The position numbers and the translations under genes are program-made. 64,000 nt of DNA from Bacillus sp. NTK034 (GTDB lineage Bacteria > Bacillota > Bacilli > Bacillales > Cytobacillaceae). Below the pieces are notes generated by a model, which was not told the origin of the DNA, did no database searches, and saw only the letters and a list, made by a program, of their open reading frames with translations. The stretch spans positions 1-64,000 of the forward strand of contig NZ_JAFKOJ010000004.1 in the NCBI RefSeq assembly GCF_017303275.1, given 5' to 3'. Positions 8,373 to 16,856 of this stretch are shown here, one piece after another (position 1 is the stretch's first letter; every line of letters begins with the position of its first letter).

Positions 8373-8882
8373 ATGAAAAAAAGAAAAGATCTCGCATTAC
8401 CACTTCGTTACTTAATTAGTCTTTCGCTTTTAGCCATTGTTGTGATTACCATTCTTCAAGTTATTGCACGATTTATTTTTGACAGTCCGCTTGTATGGAG
8501 TGATGAGTTAGCTCGGTTTTTACTTATTTGGATGGTATTTATAGGAGCAGCTATTGTTTCTTATGATGATAAGCATATGGGAATAGAAATGCTTCAAGAA
8601 AAAATGTCCCATAAAACCAAATTAATAACATCCTTAATAATGAGGGCAGTCATTCTATTAGCATTAATTATTACAGTTAACTCATCTATCGAATTAGTTC
8701 AAGTTTCACACAGTCAAAAATCGGGTGCTTTGGAAATTCCGTTTTCATTCTGGAGGGGTTCTGCTTCAATAGGATGCTTCTTAATGATAGTTTTTATCAC
8801 AATAAGATCTGTCTACGATATCCAAGATTATCGAAATGGTAACTATCGCAATAGTTCTATTTTAGAGGAGGTGAAAGAATGA
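8373..8882 (+). CDS. TRAP transporter small permease (DctQ)
   Basis: A 169-residue protein with four membrane helices and the DctQ signature ARFIFDSPLVWSDELARFLLIWMVFIGAA. It forms the membrane complex of a tripartite ATP-independent periplasmic-type transporter with the DctM protein. GGAGGTGAC precedes its ATG. Its last four bases overlap the start of dctM (ATGA), indicating translational coupling. Confidence 0.93.
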   Translation: MKKRKDLALPLRYLISLSLLAIVVITILQVIARFIFDSPLVWSDELARFLLIWMVFIGAAIVSYDDKHMGIEMLQEKMSHKTKLITSLIMRAVILLALIITVNSSIELVQVSHSQKSGALEIPFSFWRGSASIGCFLMIVFITIRSVYDIQDYRNGNYRNSSILEEVKE

Positions 8883-10150
8883 TTTTTCTAGTAATCTTTT
8901 TAATGATTTTCTTAATTATTGTCGGTATGCCTGTAGCTTTTGCCTTATTAATTTCTTCATTGTTTTATCTTATTGCAGAAGGAATTAATCTCAGTATGGT
9001 TGCTCAAAGTCTGGTGCGGGGAGTAGATTCATTTACGCTGCTTGCAGTACCGTTCTTTCTTTTAGTTGGTGAGCTAATGAATTCTGGAGGTATTACCAAT
9101 AAGATCATCTCAATGGCAAGAGTTCTGGTGGGGCATTTTAAAGGTGGATTAGCTCAAGTAAATAATGTTGCAAGTCTTCTCTTTTCAGGGATATCAGGAT
9201 CTGCAACAGCAGATACTGTAGCATTAGGATCTGTATTAATACCAGCGATGGAAAAGGAAGGGTATGACAAGAAATTTTCCGCAGCTATTACTGCTGCCTC
9301 TTCCATTGTAGGGCCAATAATTCCGCCAAGTATCACATTGATTCTTTATGGGATTGTTACAGCACAGCCAATAGGGCCATTATTAATTGCAGGACTAATT
9401 CCTGGATTCTTAGTTTCTGTCTCTTTAATGGTATATACGTATTTTATTTCTGTTAAAAGGGATTACCCAAGCTATCCTAAAGCAACATTTCGAGAAGCTC
9501 GAAAAACATTTTCATCAGGTATACCCGCACTTTTATTACCAGTAATTATTGTTGCTGGTACGGTCAGTGGGGTTTTTACACCAACAGAATCAGCGGCAAT
9601 AGCTGTTTTATACGGAATTATTATTACTTTCTTTTATTATAAGAATGTTAATATCCGTTCATTTGGATCTATTCTGAAAAAGACAAGCTATGAATCTGCC
9701 AAAATTCTATTTATCATTGCAGCTGCAACAATTTTTGCATGGGTTGTTACTAAGTCCAGGATTTCTGATATCTTAGGAGATTTTCTTTTTGGATTTTCTA
9801 CTAATCCAACAGTCATAATGACCATAGTCGTTGTGTTTCTTTTCTTTATTGGATTATTTATGCTGCCATCTGAAGCGATTATTGTGTTTGCTCCAATTTT
9901 AACACCAATTGTAATGACGGTTGGCATTGACCCTATTCATTTCGGAGTTCTCATGGTATTAACATTAACAATTGGAGGTGCAACTCCACCAGTTGGAATG
10001 ATGTTGTATATTGTTGCAGATATTGCAAAGCTTTCTTTTGCGAAATTAGTAAGAGAGATGCTGCCAATGTATATTCCATTAATTATTACTGTTCTACTAA
10101 CAGCATATATACCTTACATTAGTTTGGTATTTGTAAGGATGTTCTTTTAA
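8879..10150 (+). CDS. TRAP transporter large permease (DctM)
   Basis: A 423-residue, about 12-helix protein of the DctM family. Signatures include VPFFLLVGELMNSGGIT, GSATADTVALGSVLIPAME and PIIPPSITLILYG. It is the sodium-coupled transport subunit receiving substrate from the DctP binding protein encoded two genes downstream. It overlaps dctQ by four bases. Confidence 0.95.
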   Translation: MIFLVIFLMIFLIIVGMPVAFALLISSLFYLIAEGINLSMVAQSLVRGVDSFTLLAVPFFLLVGELMNSGGITNKIISMARVLVGHFKGGLAQVNNVASLLFSGISGSATADTVALGSVLIPAMEKEGYDKKFSAAITAASSIVGPIIPPSITLILYGIVTAQPIGPLLIAGLIPGFLVSVSLMVYTYFISVKRDYPSYPKATFREARKTFSSGIPALLLPVIIVAGTVSGVFTPTESAAIAVLYGIIITFFYYKNVNIRSFGSILKKTSYESAKILFIIAAATIFAWVVTKSRISDILGDFLFGFSTNPTVIMTIVVVFLFFIGLFMLPSEAIIVFAPILTPIVMTVGIDPIHFGVLMVLTLTIGGATPPVGMMLYIVADIAKLSFAKLVREMLPMYIPLIITVLLTAYIPYISLVFVRMFF

Positions 10151-10181
10151 ATATAGTAAATTCAAAAGGAGAATGACTATT

Positions 10182-10994
10182 TTGAGAAAAAATGCAATGC
10201 ATCATATGACATGGAAAGAAATAGAAGAAGCTTTTAAGAAGGATCCAGTGGTAATCGTTCCCTTGGGATCAATGGAAGAACACGGCCCGCATTCAATTAC
10301 TGGAGATTTCTTAGCTTCAACGGAAATTGCAAAAAAAGTAGCTAAAGAAACAGGTGCACTTTATACACCAACTATTCCATTTGGTAATTCAGAATATTTT
10401 AGAGGGTATCCAGGGACGATTTCTTTATCTCAACAAACCGTAATCAGTGTTCTGGAAGACATTTGTACTAGTTTAACAGAGCACGGAATTACAAAAATTA
10501 TATTCTTCAACGGACATGCTGGAAATGGTCCGGCTGTCGATCAGGTTGCAAGAAAAGTAAGACGCGAAAAAAAGGTAATGGTTGTGTCTATGGATTTATG
10601 GCAAATGCTTAGCATTGAACAAAAAAATGAAATCTATAAAGAAGTAAAGGATCCATCTGGTCATGGTGGTGAGCCGCTATCATCGGTAATGTCTCATCTA
10701 TTCCCTGAAGATATGAGAATGGATTTACTGCCAGACACCTGGGAAGTCAAGAATAAATGGGAAGATTTCGAAATTGATAATTTAGCAAAAACAAAACTCA
10801 ATAACTCTAAAGCTAATTTATTTTTAAACATGGAGGAAATCTCAAAAGAAGGAATCTTAGGTAATCCTTTAAACGCCTCTTCAGAAAGAGGTGAAAAAAT
10901 CATTTCATGTATAGTTGAATATGGAATTTCATTGGTTAAAAAGACTGAAAAATCAGAAATGTTGTTAAAAGAAAAAGCTTCGGTTGTTAAATAA
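10182..10994 (+). CDS. Creatininase-family metal-dependent amidohydrolase
   Basis: A 270-residue protein of the creatininase/creatinine amidohydrolase family, whose members open cyclic amides or cleave formamides using two metal ions. The metal-ligand motifs are intact: PLGSMEEHGPHSITGDFLAS, IIFFNGHAGNG and SGHGGEPLSSVMSHLFPEDM. I prefer TTG at 10182 over ATG at 10173, because AAAGGAG (10165-10171) is 10 bases from the former but only 1 base from the latter. It lies between dctM and dctP, so the imported solute is probably its substrate or precursor. The family includes enzymes other than creatininase, so the reaction is not assigned. Confidence 0.85.
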   Translation: MRKNAMHHMTWKEIEEAFKKDPVVIVPLGSMEEHGPHSITGDFLASTEIAKKVAKETGALYTPTIPFGNSEYFRGYPGTISLSQQTVISVLEDICTSLTEHGITKIIFFNGHAGNGPAVDQVARKVRREKKVMVVSMDLWQMLSIEQKNEIYKEVKDPSGHGGEPLSSVMSHLFPEDMRMDLLPDTWEVKNKWEDFEIDNLAKTKLNNSKANLFLNMEEISKEGILGNPLNASSERGEKIISCIVEYGISLVKKTEKSEMLLKEKASVVK

Positions 10995-11033
10995 CAATAT
11001 TATTCTTAATAGAATTGTTAGGAGGATGAAAAA

Positions 11034-12053
11034 ATGAGAAAAAATTTACTGTCATTATTTTTGGGAGGAGCAGTTAGCATAGCAATGTTATCTGCATGCT
11101 CAGGTGGAGAAGAAAGCAGTGGAACATCCAATCCTGACTCCGGGAAGACATATGAAATTTCTTATAGTACATGGGCAAATCCAGGAGAACCAGCTTATCT
11201 AGGTATGGAAAAGTTCAAAGAGATCGTTGAAGAAAAAACCGACGGTAAAATAACAGTCGAGCTCTTTCCGGGAAATCAACTTGGATCTACAGAAGAGCAA
11301 ATGGAGCAAGTAAAGTTAGGAACAATACAAATGATGTCAAGCGGTAACCCAGGTTTGGATGAGATAGAATACTTATCTCTTCCTTATCTAATGAAGTCTA
11401 ATGCTCATTGGATGAATGTATTAGAATCTGATATTGGACAAGAATGGAATGAAAAATTAGTTAGTGAGATGGGCATTAGAAATATTGGCATTTTACCTCG
11501 GGGCCCTAGGGTAATTTCTGCTAATAAAGAAATACAAACTCCTGATGATATGAAAGGTTTGAAATTGAGATCTCCAGAAAGAGATTATTATGTCCAAACA
11601 TTTGAAGCTTTACAAGCAAACCCAACACCAATGGATTTTGGGGAGGTATACAGCGGCTTGCAAACAGGTGTAGTTGATGGGCAGGAAAATCCCTTAGAAA
11701 CCTTCTATGCTTCAGGTTTTCAAGAAGTTCAAGAGTATGTAATTCTTTCAAATCATATGTATAAACCGGCATTTGTAACAATTAATGATCAATTCTTCCA
11801 GGATCTTTCTGAAGAATATCAAAAAGTTTTAGTTGATGCTGCAGAAGAATCTGAAGCTTATACTGATGAAAAGTTGGAAGAGAGTGAACAAACGATGAGA
11901 GATGAAATTGAAAAGGCTGGAGTTACTTTTGTTGAACCGGATGTGGATTTGTTTATTGAATCAACTCAAAAAGTTAGAGATACATTAGGGGTTAAAACTT
12001 GGGGAGAAGAGGTATACCAGCAAATCGTTGAAATGGGACAAGCTGATCTATAA
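11034..12053 (+). CDS. TRAP transporter substrate-binding lipoprotein (DctP)
   Basis: A 339-residue exported lipoprotein. The signal peptide ends in a lipobox (LSAC, Cys about residue 22), followed by a Ser/Gly linker. The mature part is a DctP/TakP-type binding protein with KLRSPERDYYVQTFEALQANPTPMDFGEVYSGLQTGVVDGQENPL. It captures the carboxylated solute outside the membrane for DctQM. RBS GGAGGATG precedes the ATG. A hairpin after the stop codon probably keeps its transcript more abundant than the following gene. Confidence 0.94.
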   Translation: MRKNLLSLFLGGAVSIAMLSACSGGEESSGTSNPDSGKTYEISYSTWANPGEPAYLGMEKFKEIVEEKTDGKITVELFPGNQLGSTEEQMEQVKLGTIQMMSSGNPGLDEIEYLSLPYLMKSNAHWMNVLESDIGQEWNEKLVSEMGIRNIGILPRGPRVISANKEIQTPDDMKGLKLRSPERDYYVQTFEALQANPTPMDFGEVYSGLQTGVVDGQENPLETFYASGFQEVQEYVILSNHMYKPAFVTINDQFFQDLSEEYQKVLVDAAEESEAYTDEKLEESEQTMRDEIEKAGVTFVEPDVDLFIESTQKVRDTLGVKTWGEEVYQQIVEMGQADL

Positions 12054-12064
12054 TTTAGCAGGAA

Positions 12065-12110
12065 AGATTAAGGCTACATCGCTCAGTAGTAGTCTTAATC
12101 TCTTTTTTTA
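12065..12110 (+). terminator. Intra-operon hairpin between dctP and the M20 gene
   Basis: A 13-base stem (12065-12077 with 12089-12101, one G-U pair) followed by CTTTTTTTAT. Partial termination here would favour the binding protein over the downstream peptidase. The M20 gene may instead have its own weak promoter. Confidence 0.75.
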
Positions 12111-12171
12111 TCAACTATTGAATAGTTGCATTTATCTAATTGATAATAATTTCAACGTAAGGAGAAAACAC

Positions 12172-13374
12172 GTGAATTCTAATAACTTAACAATAGAAAA
12201 AGAGATAAATAAATTAACTGCAGAAATAGAAGAAAAAATAATAGAAATTCGAAGACACTTACACGAAAACCCCGAATTAAGTTTCCAAGAGTTTCGTACC
12301 ACTGACTACATTTATAGTACTCTGTTGGACACAAATATTGAATTAAAGAAGTGTTCGGGTGGTACTGGAGTTATTGGGATATTAAAAGGAAACGGAGAGG
12401 GTCCAACGCTGGGAATCCGTGCTGACATTGATGCTTTACCGATCGTAGAAGAAACTGGTCTTGAATACGCATCTAGCAAACCTGGAGTTATGCATGCTTG
12501 CGGTCACGACATCCATACATCTGTTTTATTAGGTGCAGCGATTGTACTGGATAAATTAAGAGACTCCATTAATGGAACGATTAAGTTCATTTTTCAACCA
12601 GCAGAGGAAACGATGCAAGGTGCAAAATACATGATGGAAGAAGGAGTATTATCAGAACCAAATCTAGATAATATCATATGTTTGCACACTTGGCCTTTCA
12701 CAGATGCAGGTAAAATCGCGATTCGTCATGGAGCGATTATGGCTTCCACCAATCGTTTTGAAATTGAAGTGTTTGGAACAGGTGGGCATGCCGCACATCC
12801 ACACAAAAGTGTTGATCCGATTCCGGTAGCTGCACAAATCATAAGCAGCCTTCAGCAGATTGTATCCAGAACTCTTCCTCCGCTTGAATCAGCTGTTGTG
12901 ACCATTGGGCAAATACATGGCGGCACTGCAGACAATATTATCGCCAATAAAGTAATGATATCTGGTACGGTTCGCACCTTAAAGACGGAAGTTAGCGATA
13001 AAATTAAACAATCAATGAAAGAGATCTCAGAAAATGTTGCAAAAGCATTTAATGGAAGTGCAGTATTGAAGTACTTTCCAGGTTCGCCTCCTGTTGTAAA
13101 TGACAAAAAAATGGTTGACTTGTTAGCCGAAGCAGTTTCAGAAAGTCTTGGTAAAGAAAGCTTAGAATATTTACCTGAACCTTCATTAGGGGGGGAGGAC
13201 TTTTCCTTCTATCTCCAGCATGTCAACGGCATTCTGTTTAGATTGGGAACTCGCAATGAAACAGAAGCATCACAAAAAGGCCTTCATAATCCAGGAATCA
13301 TCTTTGATGAAAAAGCTATTTCAACAGGGATCATTTCAATGAGCTCTTTTGCGGTAAAATATTTAAATCAGTAA
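12172..13374 (+). CDS. M20-family amidohydrolase (hippurate hydrolase / IAA-amino acid hydrolase type)
   Basis: A 400-residue zinc or manganese amidohydrolase of the M20D group. Motifs are GIRADIDALPIVEETG, HACGHDIHTS, FQPAEET, LHTWP and GGEDFSFY, so all metal ligands and the general base are present. Family members release the amino acid or amine from N-acyl compounds. The start is GTG 12172 with TAAGGAGA 7 bases upstream; the frame stays open further upstream but has no Shine-Dalgarno there. Together with the creatininase-like enzyme it suggests stepwise hydrolysis of an imported amide. Confidence 0.92.
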   Translation: MNSNNLTIEKEINKLTAEIEEKIIEIRRHLHENPELSFQEFRTTDYIYSTLLDTNIELKKCSGGTGVIGILKGNGEGPTLGIRADIDALPIVEETGLEYASSKPGVMHACGHDIHTSVLLGAAIVLDKLRDSINGTIKFIFQPAEETMQGAKYMMEEGVLSEPNLDNIICLHTWPFTDAGKIAIRHGAIMASTNRFEIEVFGTGGHAAHPHKSVDPIPVAAQIISSLQQIVSRTLPPLESAVVTIGQIHGGTADNIIANKVMISGTVRTLKTEVSDKIKQSMKEISENVAKAFNGSAVLKYFPGSPPVVNDKKMVDLLAEAVSESLGKESLEYLPEPSLGGEDFSFYLQHVNGILFRLGTRNETEASQKGLHNPGIIFDEKAISTGIISMSSFAVKYLNQ

Positions 13375-13383
13375 AAGGACCAA

Positions 13384-13403
13384 GGGGACAGGTTCATCGT
13401 CCC
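13384..13403. repeat. Short palindromic repeat element
   Basis: GGGGACAGGTTCATCGTCCC, related to the element at 7172-7191, ten bases after the M20 stop codon. Confidence 0.45.
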
Positions 13404-13520
13404 AGTTGATGTGGGTAGTTCTATAAAGAATGTAATGTTGGGAGATTCTGGCGGGGTTCTATTAGGAGACAGGATGATGTGCTTGATTGGGTAAGGATAG
13501 GTTTATTGATTTAGTAATGA

Positions 13521-13550
13521 GGAGAGGCCATTAGGATTAATGGGCTCTCC
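13521..13550 (+). terminator. Probable terminator of the TRAP operon
   Basis: GGAGAGGCCATTA pairs with TTAATGGGCTCTCC with one mismatch. The T-run after it is weak (TTCTGTATATT). Confidence 0.5.
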
Positions 13551-13842
13551 TTCTGTATATTCATAAGATACTAAAAATAGTTCAGACTGATTTATGCCAT
13601 TCACAATAACCTTGGTTTTTCTGATTAACGGCCCGAGGGGATATAGAATAACAGCATATTGCCGAAGAGGGTAAGGAAATAGGGCTTCCTTGGGACGAGG
13701 TACCTGGCACCATGGACCTCAAATAGATAGGCCCTGACAATGTGTAATATAGTATGATACCTTGAATAAGGAATATAGAAGTAAATATTTGTATAAAATG
13801 GTGGCCTATATTGTGTAGGTACTACAATCAGGAAAGGAAGTC

Positions 13843-14490
13843 ATGTCAGTGAAAAAATTGTCTGCAGCATTAGCACTTTTTATGTTTTTGGCCGGATGTA
13901 ATAATGAGAATAGCACAGATAAGTCAGTTTCTGAAAACAATACTGAAACGGGTGACATAACATCAGAAAATAAATCGGAAAGTTCAACAAATAATCAAGA
14001 AGGTCAAAATATTGATGAGAATGAAAACAGCAGTACTTCAGAAACGGATAGCCAAAAACAAGAAGATACCCAAAATGAGTCAAGTAGTAATACAGAGGAT
14101 AAAGAAGCAGGTACAGAAACAGAGAAGAATATGGGAAAAAAGGATAAATACATAGAAAAACTTAATGAAATTGAAAAAGCAGCAGCTGAAATACGCAATA
14201 CCGATGATGACTCGACATTAGGGATGACAAAATCAGAAGAAGAAATATTAAAAAAGTGGGATCAAGCTTTAAATGAAATCTATCAAGTACTGGAAAAGCA
14301 GCTTTCTAAAAGTGAAATGGAAAAACTAAGAGCAGAACAAAGAAAGTGGATCGCATATAGAGATGAAACAGCAAAAGAAGCAGCAAAGAAATATGAAGGA
14401 GGAACATTGGAGTCATTGGAATATATAGCCTCCCAAGCAGGGACAACAAAAGATAGATGCTATGAATTAGTTGAAGGTTATATGAATTGA
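13843..14490 (+). CDS. Exported lipoprotein with LprI-like (DUF1311) domain
   Basis: A 215-residue lipoprotein. The signal peptide ends with lipobox LAGC (FMFLAGCNN). About 80 residues of low-complexity Asn/Ser/Glu/Thr linker follow, then a C-terminal DUF1311/LprI-type helical domain with KWDQALNEIYQVL, LRAEQRKWIAYRDETAKEAAKKYEGGTLESLEY and TKDRCYEL. LprI-type domains include lysozyme inhibitors in mycobacteria; that role here is only a possibility. ATG 13843 and GTG 13849 are both compatible with GGAAAGG upstream. Confidence 0.82.
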   Translation: MSVKKLSAALALFMFLAGCNNENSTDKSVSENNTETGDITSENKSESSTNNQEGQNIDENENSSTSETDSQKQEDTQNESSSNTEDKEAGTETEKNMGKKDKYIEKLNEIEKAAAEIRNTDDDSTLGMTKSEEEILKKWDQALNEIYQVLEKQLSKSEMEKLRAEQRKWIAYRDETAKEAAKKYEGGTLESLEYIASQAGTTKDRCYELVEGYMN

Positions 14491-14584
14491 ATTTAGAATT
14501 TTTTAATGAATAACTATCTAAACTGCACAACATAGACATTATCAGGAAAAGACTGGGCTTTTATTTAGCATAAAATAGCTAGAT

Positions 14585-14854
14585 TTATAACCTCAAGTAA
14601 TACTCCAAACTAATATTTTTCCGATAAACCAATCTAACTGCCTCAAATGTAACTATATAATAAGCTTCCCCGGTCCTTTGGCCGGGCAGCTTTATAGCAA
14701 AGCCTTTTGTTGCAAGATCCTCCCACAGATCAGATGGCTCAAAAGCATAATGAAATTTTTTATGGGGCCTTTTATGATTATTAATTAAGCCCAATGCTTC
14801 CCTTATCTCAGAGTATTGGATGGCTGAGATATCTGAAATCTTCATTTCCATCAT
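14585..14854 (-). CDS. Small hypothetical protein following an HTH gene
   Basis: An 89-residue soluble protein (ISDISAIQYSEIREALGLINN ... EDLATKGFAIKLPG ... YYIVTFEAVRLVYRK) that I do not recognise. An AAGGTGT ribosome binding site lies just before its ATG. It begins 34 bases after the stop of the XRE-type gene on the same strand, so the two are probably co-transcribed. It could be the effector half of a small regulatory or toxin-antitoxin-like pair; the sequence gives no catalytic motif to support that. Confidence 0.55.
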   Translation of the reverse strand: MMEMKISDISAIQYSEIREALGLINNHKRPHKKFHYAFEPSDLWEDLATKGFAIKLPGQRTGEAYYIVTFEAVRLVYRKNISLEYYLRL

Positions 14855-14888
14855 TACAACACCTTATAGACGATTGCTGTTCCCATAT

Positions 14889-15089
14889 TTAAATATCATC
14901 ATCCCTTAGTTCTTCAAAAGAAAAATCATAAAGTGCAGCTAACTGTTCCATTCTTACTGTACTAGGAAAATATCGCTCCCAAGCAGATATCATATATACA
15001 CTAACTCCTATTATTTTTGCTGCTTCTTTTTGGGTTAAGTTACGGGCCAGTCGTTTCATTCTTAATTTATCACCGATAGCTGGATACAT
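14889..15089 (-). CDS. XRE-family helix-turn-helix regulator
   Basis: A 66-residue protein that is essentially one Cro/C1-type domain: IGDKLRMKRLARNLTQKEAAKIIGVSVYMISAWERYFPSTVRMEQLAALYDFSFEEL. Such minimal regulators control mobile elements, toxin-antitoxin pairs or stress genes. No clear ribosome binding site is visible before the ATG, so it may be translated weakly or from an overlooked start. It forms a minus-strand pair with the 89-residue gene. Confidence 0.75.
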   Translation of the reverse strand: MYPAIGDKLRMKRLARNLTQKEAAKIIGVSVYMISAWERYFPSTVRMEQLAALYDFSFEELRDDDI

Positions 15090-15471
15090 TAGGATACATC
15101 TACTGATGAGTTTTATGGGTATATTTTACTAATAACAAGCGATGCGTGTAGTTCTATTCTCACTTCTTCAGGAGAGATCTCACAAGAATAGATGGTGTAT
15201 ATCAGTTTATTGCTTTCAATTTTATAACTTTAGGAATAATTCATGTAGTCATTGAAGACGGAGGGAGAATTAGCATACTTTTTTTTACTCAGAAGTCAAA
15301 CATCTGATACCCAGTAATCAATAAATTTGACAATTACAATAGCGAAATACAAAGGTTAACCATCTCCCTGACTTGGTGTGAATTTGGTGAATACACCTAA
15401 AAATTTGTGTAATATTCTTCTCTATACTCGTGTATATCATATTGTATTGATGATAATTGAGGAGGCAAAGG
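15090..15471. other. Divergent intergenic region
   Basis: An AT-rich spacer between the minus-strand XRE gene and the plus-strand SH3 gene. It should hold promoters for both. TGATAAT at about 15451 could be the -10 box of the SH3 gene, but I find no good -35 box. No gene or repeat of note. Confidence 0.35.
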
Positions 15472-16200
15472 ATGAAAAAATTTCTGTTTTTCTGCACTTG
15501 TTTTATATTATCATTTCTCATCACCTATACTTCACTGAAGGTACATGCAGAAGAAGACATCATTAAAAAGAACCTAATCACTATTACAGAAAACGTTGAA
15601 GTTAAAAGAGGAGCAACAATGAATTACCCAACTGTTTTTACTTTAAAGAAAGGTACCCGGGTTTATGTAAGAGATACTTTCGCTGGAAGTGACGGAAGCA
15701 AGTGGGTTTCGATAGTTACACATGGTTATAAGTCAGGCTGGGCACTATTGGAAAAATTTGAAGTGCCTTCACCTGAGGCGGGAAGAAAAGCCTTTATTAC
15801 AGACCAGGTTGATATCAGGAGAGGGGCACATTGGGGTTATGAACCAGTTGCATCTCTGCAAAAAGGTATGGTTGTCACTCAGGCAGATACATTCATGACT
15901 TTTTCAGGTCAGCTATGGCATAAAGTAGATACGGGCAGAAAACAAGGATGGTTAGAAAGCCAATATTTCCAGAATTATATAGATTATTATGGAAAAGGAT
16001 CCATTAGTGTGAAAAATGGCTTAATTAGAAAAGGCGCATCAATGGATTATAGTGTTAGAGCTACCTTATCTCAGGGTACAGAAGTAAATACGTTTGTAAA
16101 ATTCCTCAATAGCCGGGGTGAAATTTGGTATCATGTTCAAACACTGCAGGGGATGAATGGATGGATTAAATCAAGTGAAATTTCGGTTAGACCATATTAA
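15472..16200 (+). CDS. Secreted protein with three bacterial SH3 domains
   Basis: A 242-residue protein with a signal peptide (MKKFLFF ... KVHA, cleaved about residue 25) and three SH3b modules of about 65 residues each. Each contains the pattern VKRGATMNYPTVFTLKKGT / IRRGAHWGYEPVASLQKGM / IRKGASMDYSVRATLSQGT and ends in GWxxxxxF/I. There is no enzymatic domain, so it is likely a wall-binding or adaptor protein. ATG 15472 follows GAGGAGGC at optimal spacing. A terminator follows at 16288. It begins the run of exported proteins that extends to 28.9 kb. Confidence 0.85.
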   Translation: MKKFLFFCTCFILSFLITYTSLKVHAEEDIIKKNLITITENVEVKRGATMNYPTVFTLKKGTRVYVRDTFAGSDGSKWVSIVTHGYKSGWALLEKFEVPSPEAGRKAFITDQVDIRRGAHWGYEPVASLQKGMVVTQADTFMTFSGQLWHKVDTGRKQGWLESQYFQNYIDYYGKGSISVKNGLIRKGASMDYSVRATLSQGTEVNTFVKFLNSRGEIWYHVQTLQGMNGWIKSSEISVRPY

Positions 16201-16287
16201 ATGAAATGACTTGTTCAATAGCAATAACAGTTTAAGATATATTTGAAAAACTATGGTGCTGCACCATTTTTTATTAAGTTATAGAGA

Positions 16288-16315
16288 TAGGGCAGTGAAA
16301 ACTGTCCTTTTTTTT
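16288..16315 (+). terminator. Intrinsic terminator of the SH3-domain gene
   Basis: GGGCAGT-GAAA-ACTGTCC hairpin followed by eight T residues. Confidence 0.9.
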
Positions 16316-16357
16316 GATAAAATAAGAATGTGTAAACTTTCACAAGGTGGCGATAGG

Positions 16358-16745
16358 ATGAACGTCATTTTATTTGATGGAGAATGTAATTTCTGTGATC
16401 GAAGTGTTCAATTTATTATTAAAAGAGATAAAAAGGTTTTATATCACTTCGCATCTTTACAAAGCGAGGCAGGACAAGAGATATTAGCTAAGCATCATAT
16501 TCCTGACAGTATTGACAGTTTCTTTCTTGTGGAAGGTCTTAAAAAGTTATGATAAGTCCTCGGCTGCTTTAAGAGTTTGTAAGAATTTAGAAGGTGGCTG
16601 GAAGCTGCTATATTGTTTATTAATAGTACCAAAACCATTTCGGGATTCTTTTTATGATATTATTGCAAAAAATAGGTATAAATGGTTCGGGAAAAATGAA
16701 AGCGGTATACTGCCATCTCCTGAGATAAGAAAAAGATTTTTTTAA
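16358..16745 (+). pseudogene. Frameshifted DCC-family thiol-disulfide oxidoreductase (DUF393)
   Basis: The first frame encodes the family's N-terminus, with the redox motif DGECNFCDRSVQFIIKRDK, and ends prematurely after FFLVEGLKKL. The second frame resumes immediately with SYDKSSAALRVCKNLEGGWKLLY and ends with the family's usual KNRYKWFGKNESG-ILPSPEIRKRF. Removing one A from the AAAAA run at 16543-16547 restores one open frame of about 128 residues, the normal family length. A functional RBS (AAGGTGG) precedes ATG 16358. This is either a recently inactivated gene, a phase-variable homopolymer or a sequencing indel. Confidence 0.8.
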
Positions 16746-16856
16746 GTATAAACAGCTATGGTCAAAATCTATAGGTTAGGACAGCTGTCATATAGGCAGC
16801 TGTTATATTCACTGCCGGAATCTTTATTTGATGAAATTTAGATTGGAGGTTACATA

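Larger units (their letters stand above)
13375..13842. other. Intergenic region with palindromes and a terminator
   Basis: No gene seen. Contents: GGGGACAGGTTCATCGTCCC (13384-13403); an operon terminator-like hairpin (13521-13550); TGGGACGAGGTACCTGGCACC (about 13691), a variant of the same palindrome class; and the AT-rich leader of the next gene. A GGAGAG-type stem is the only probable transcription signal. Confidence 0.45.

Noticed and set aside
12028-12171. Upstream in-frame extension of the M20 amidohydrolase overlapping the dctP end
   Set aside because: The stretch runs through the intra-operon hairpin and lacks a Shine-Dalgarno; GTG 12172 has an ideal one and begins where family similarity begins.
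16540-16560. Programmed frameshift in the DCC-family gene
   Set aside because: The sequence around the A5 run lacks a classical slippery heptamer for the required +1 shift, and the family does not use frameshifting as far as I know.
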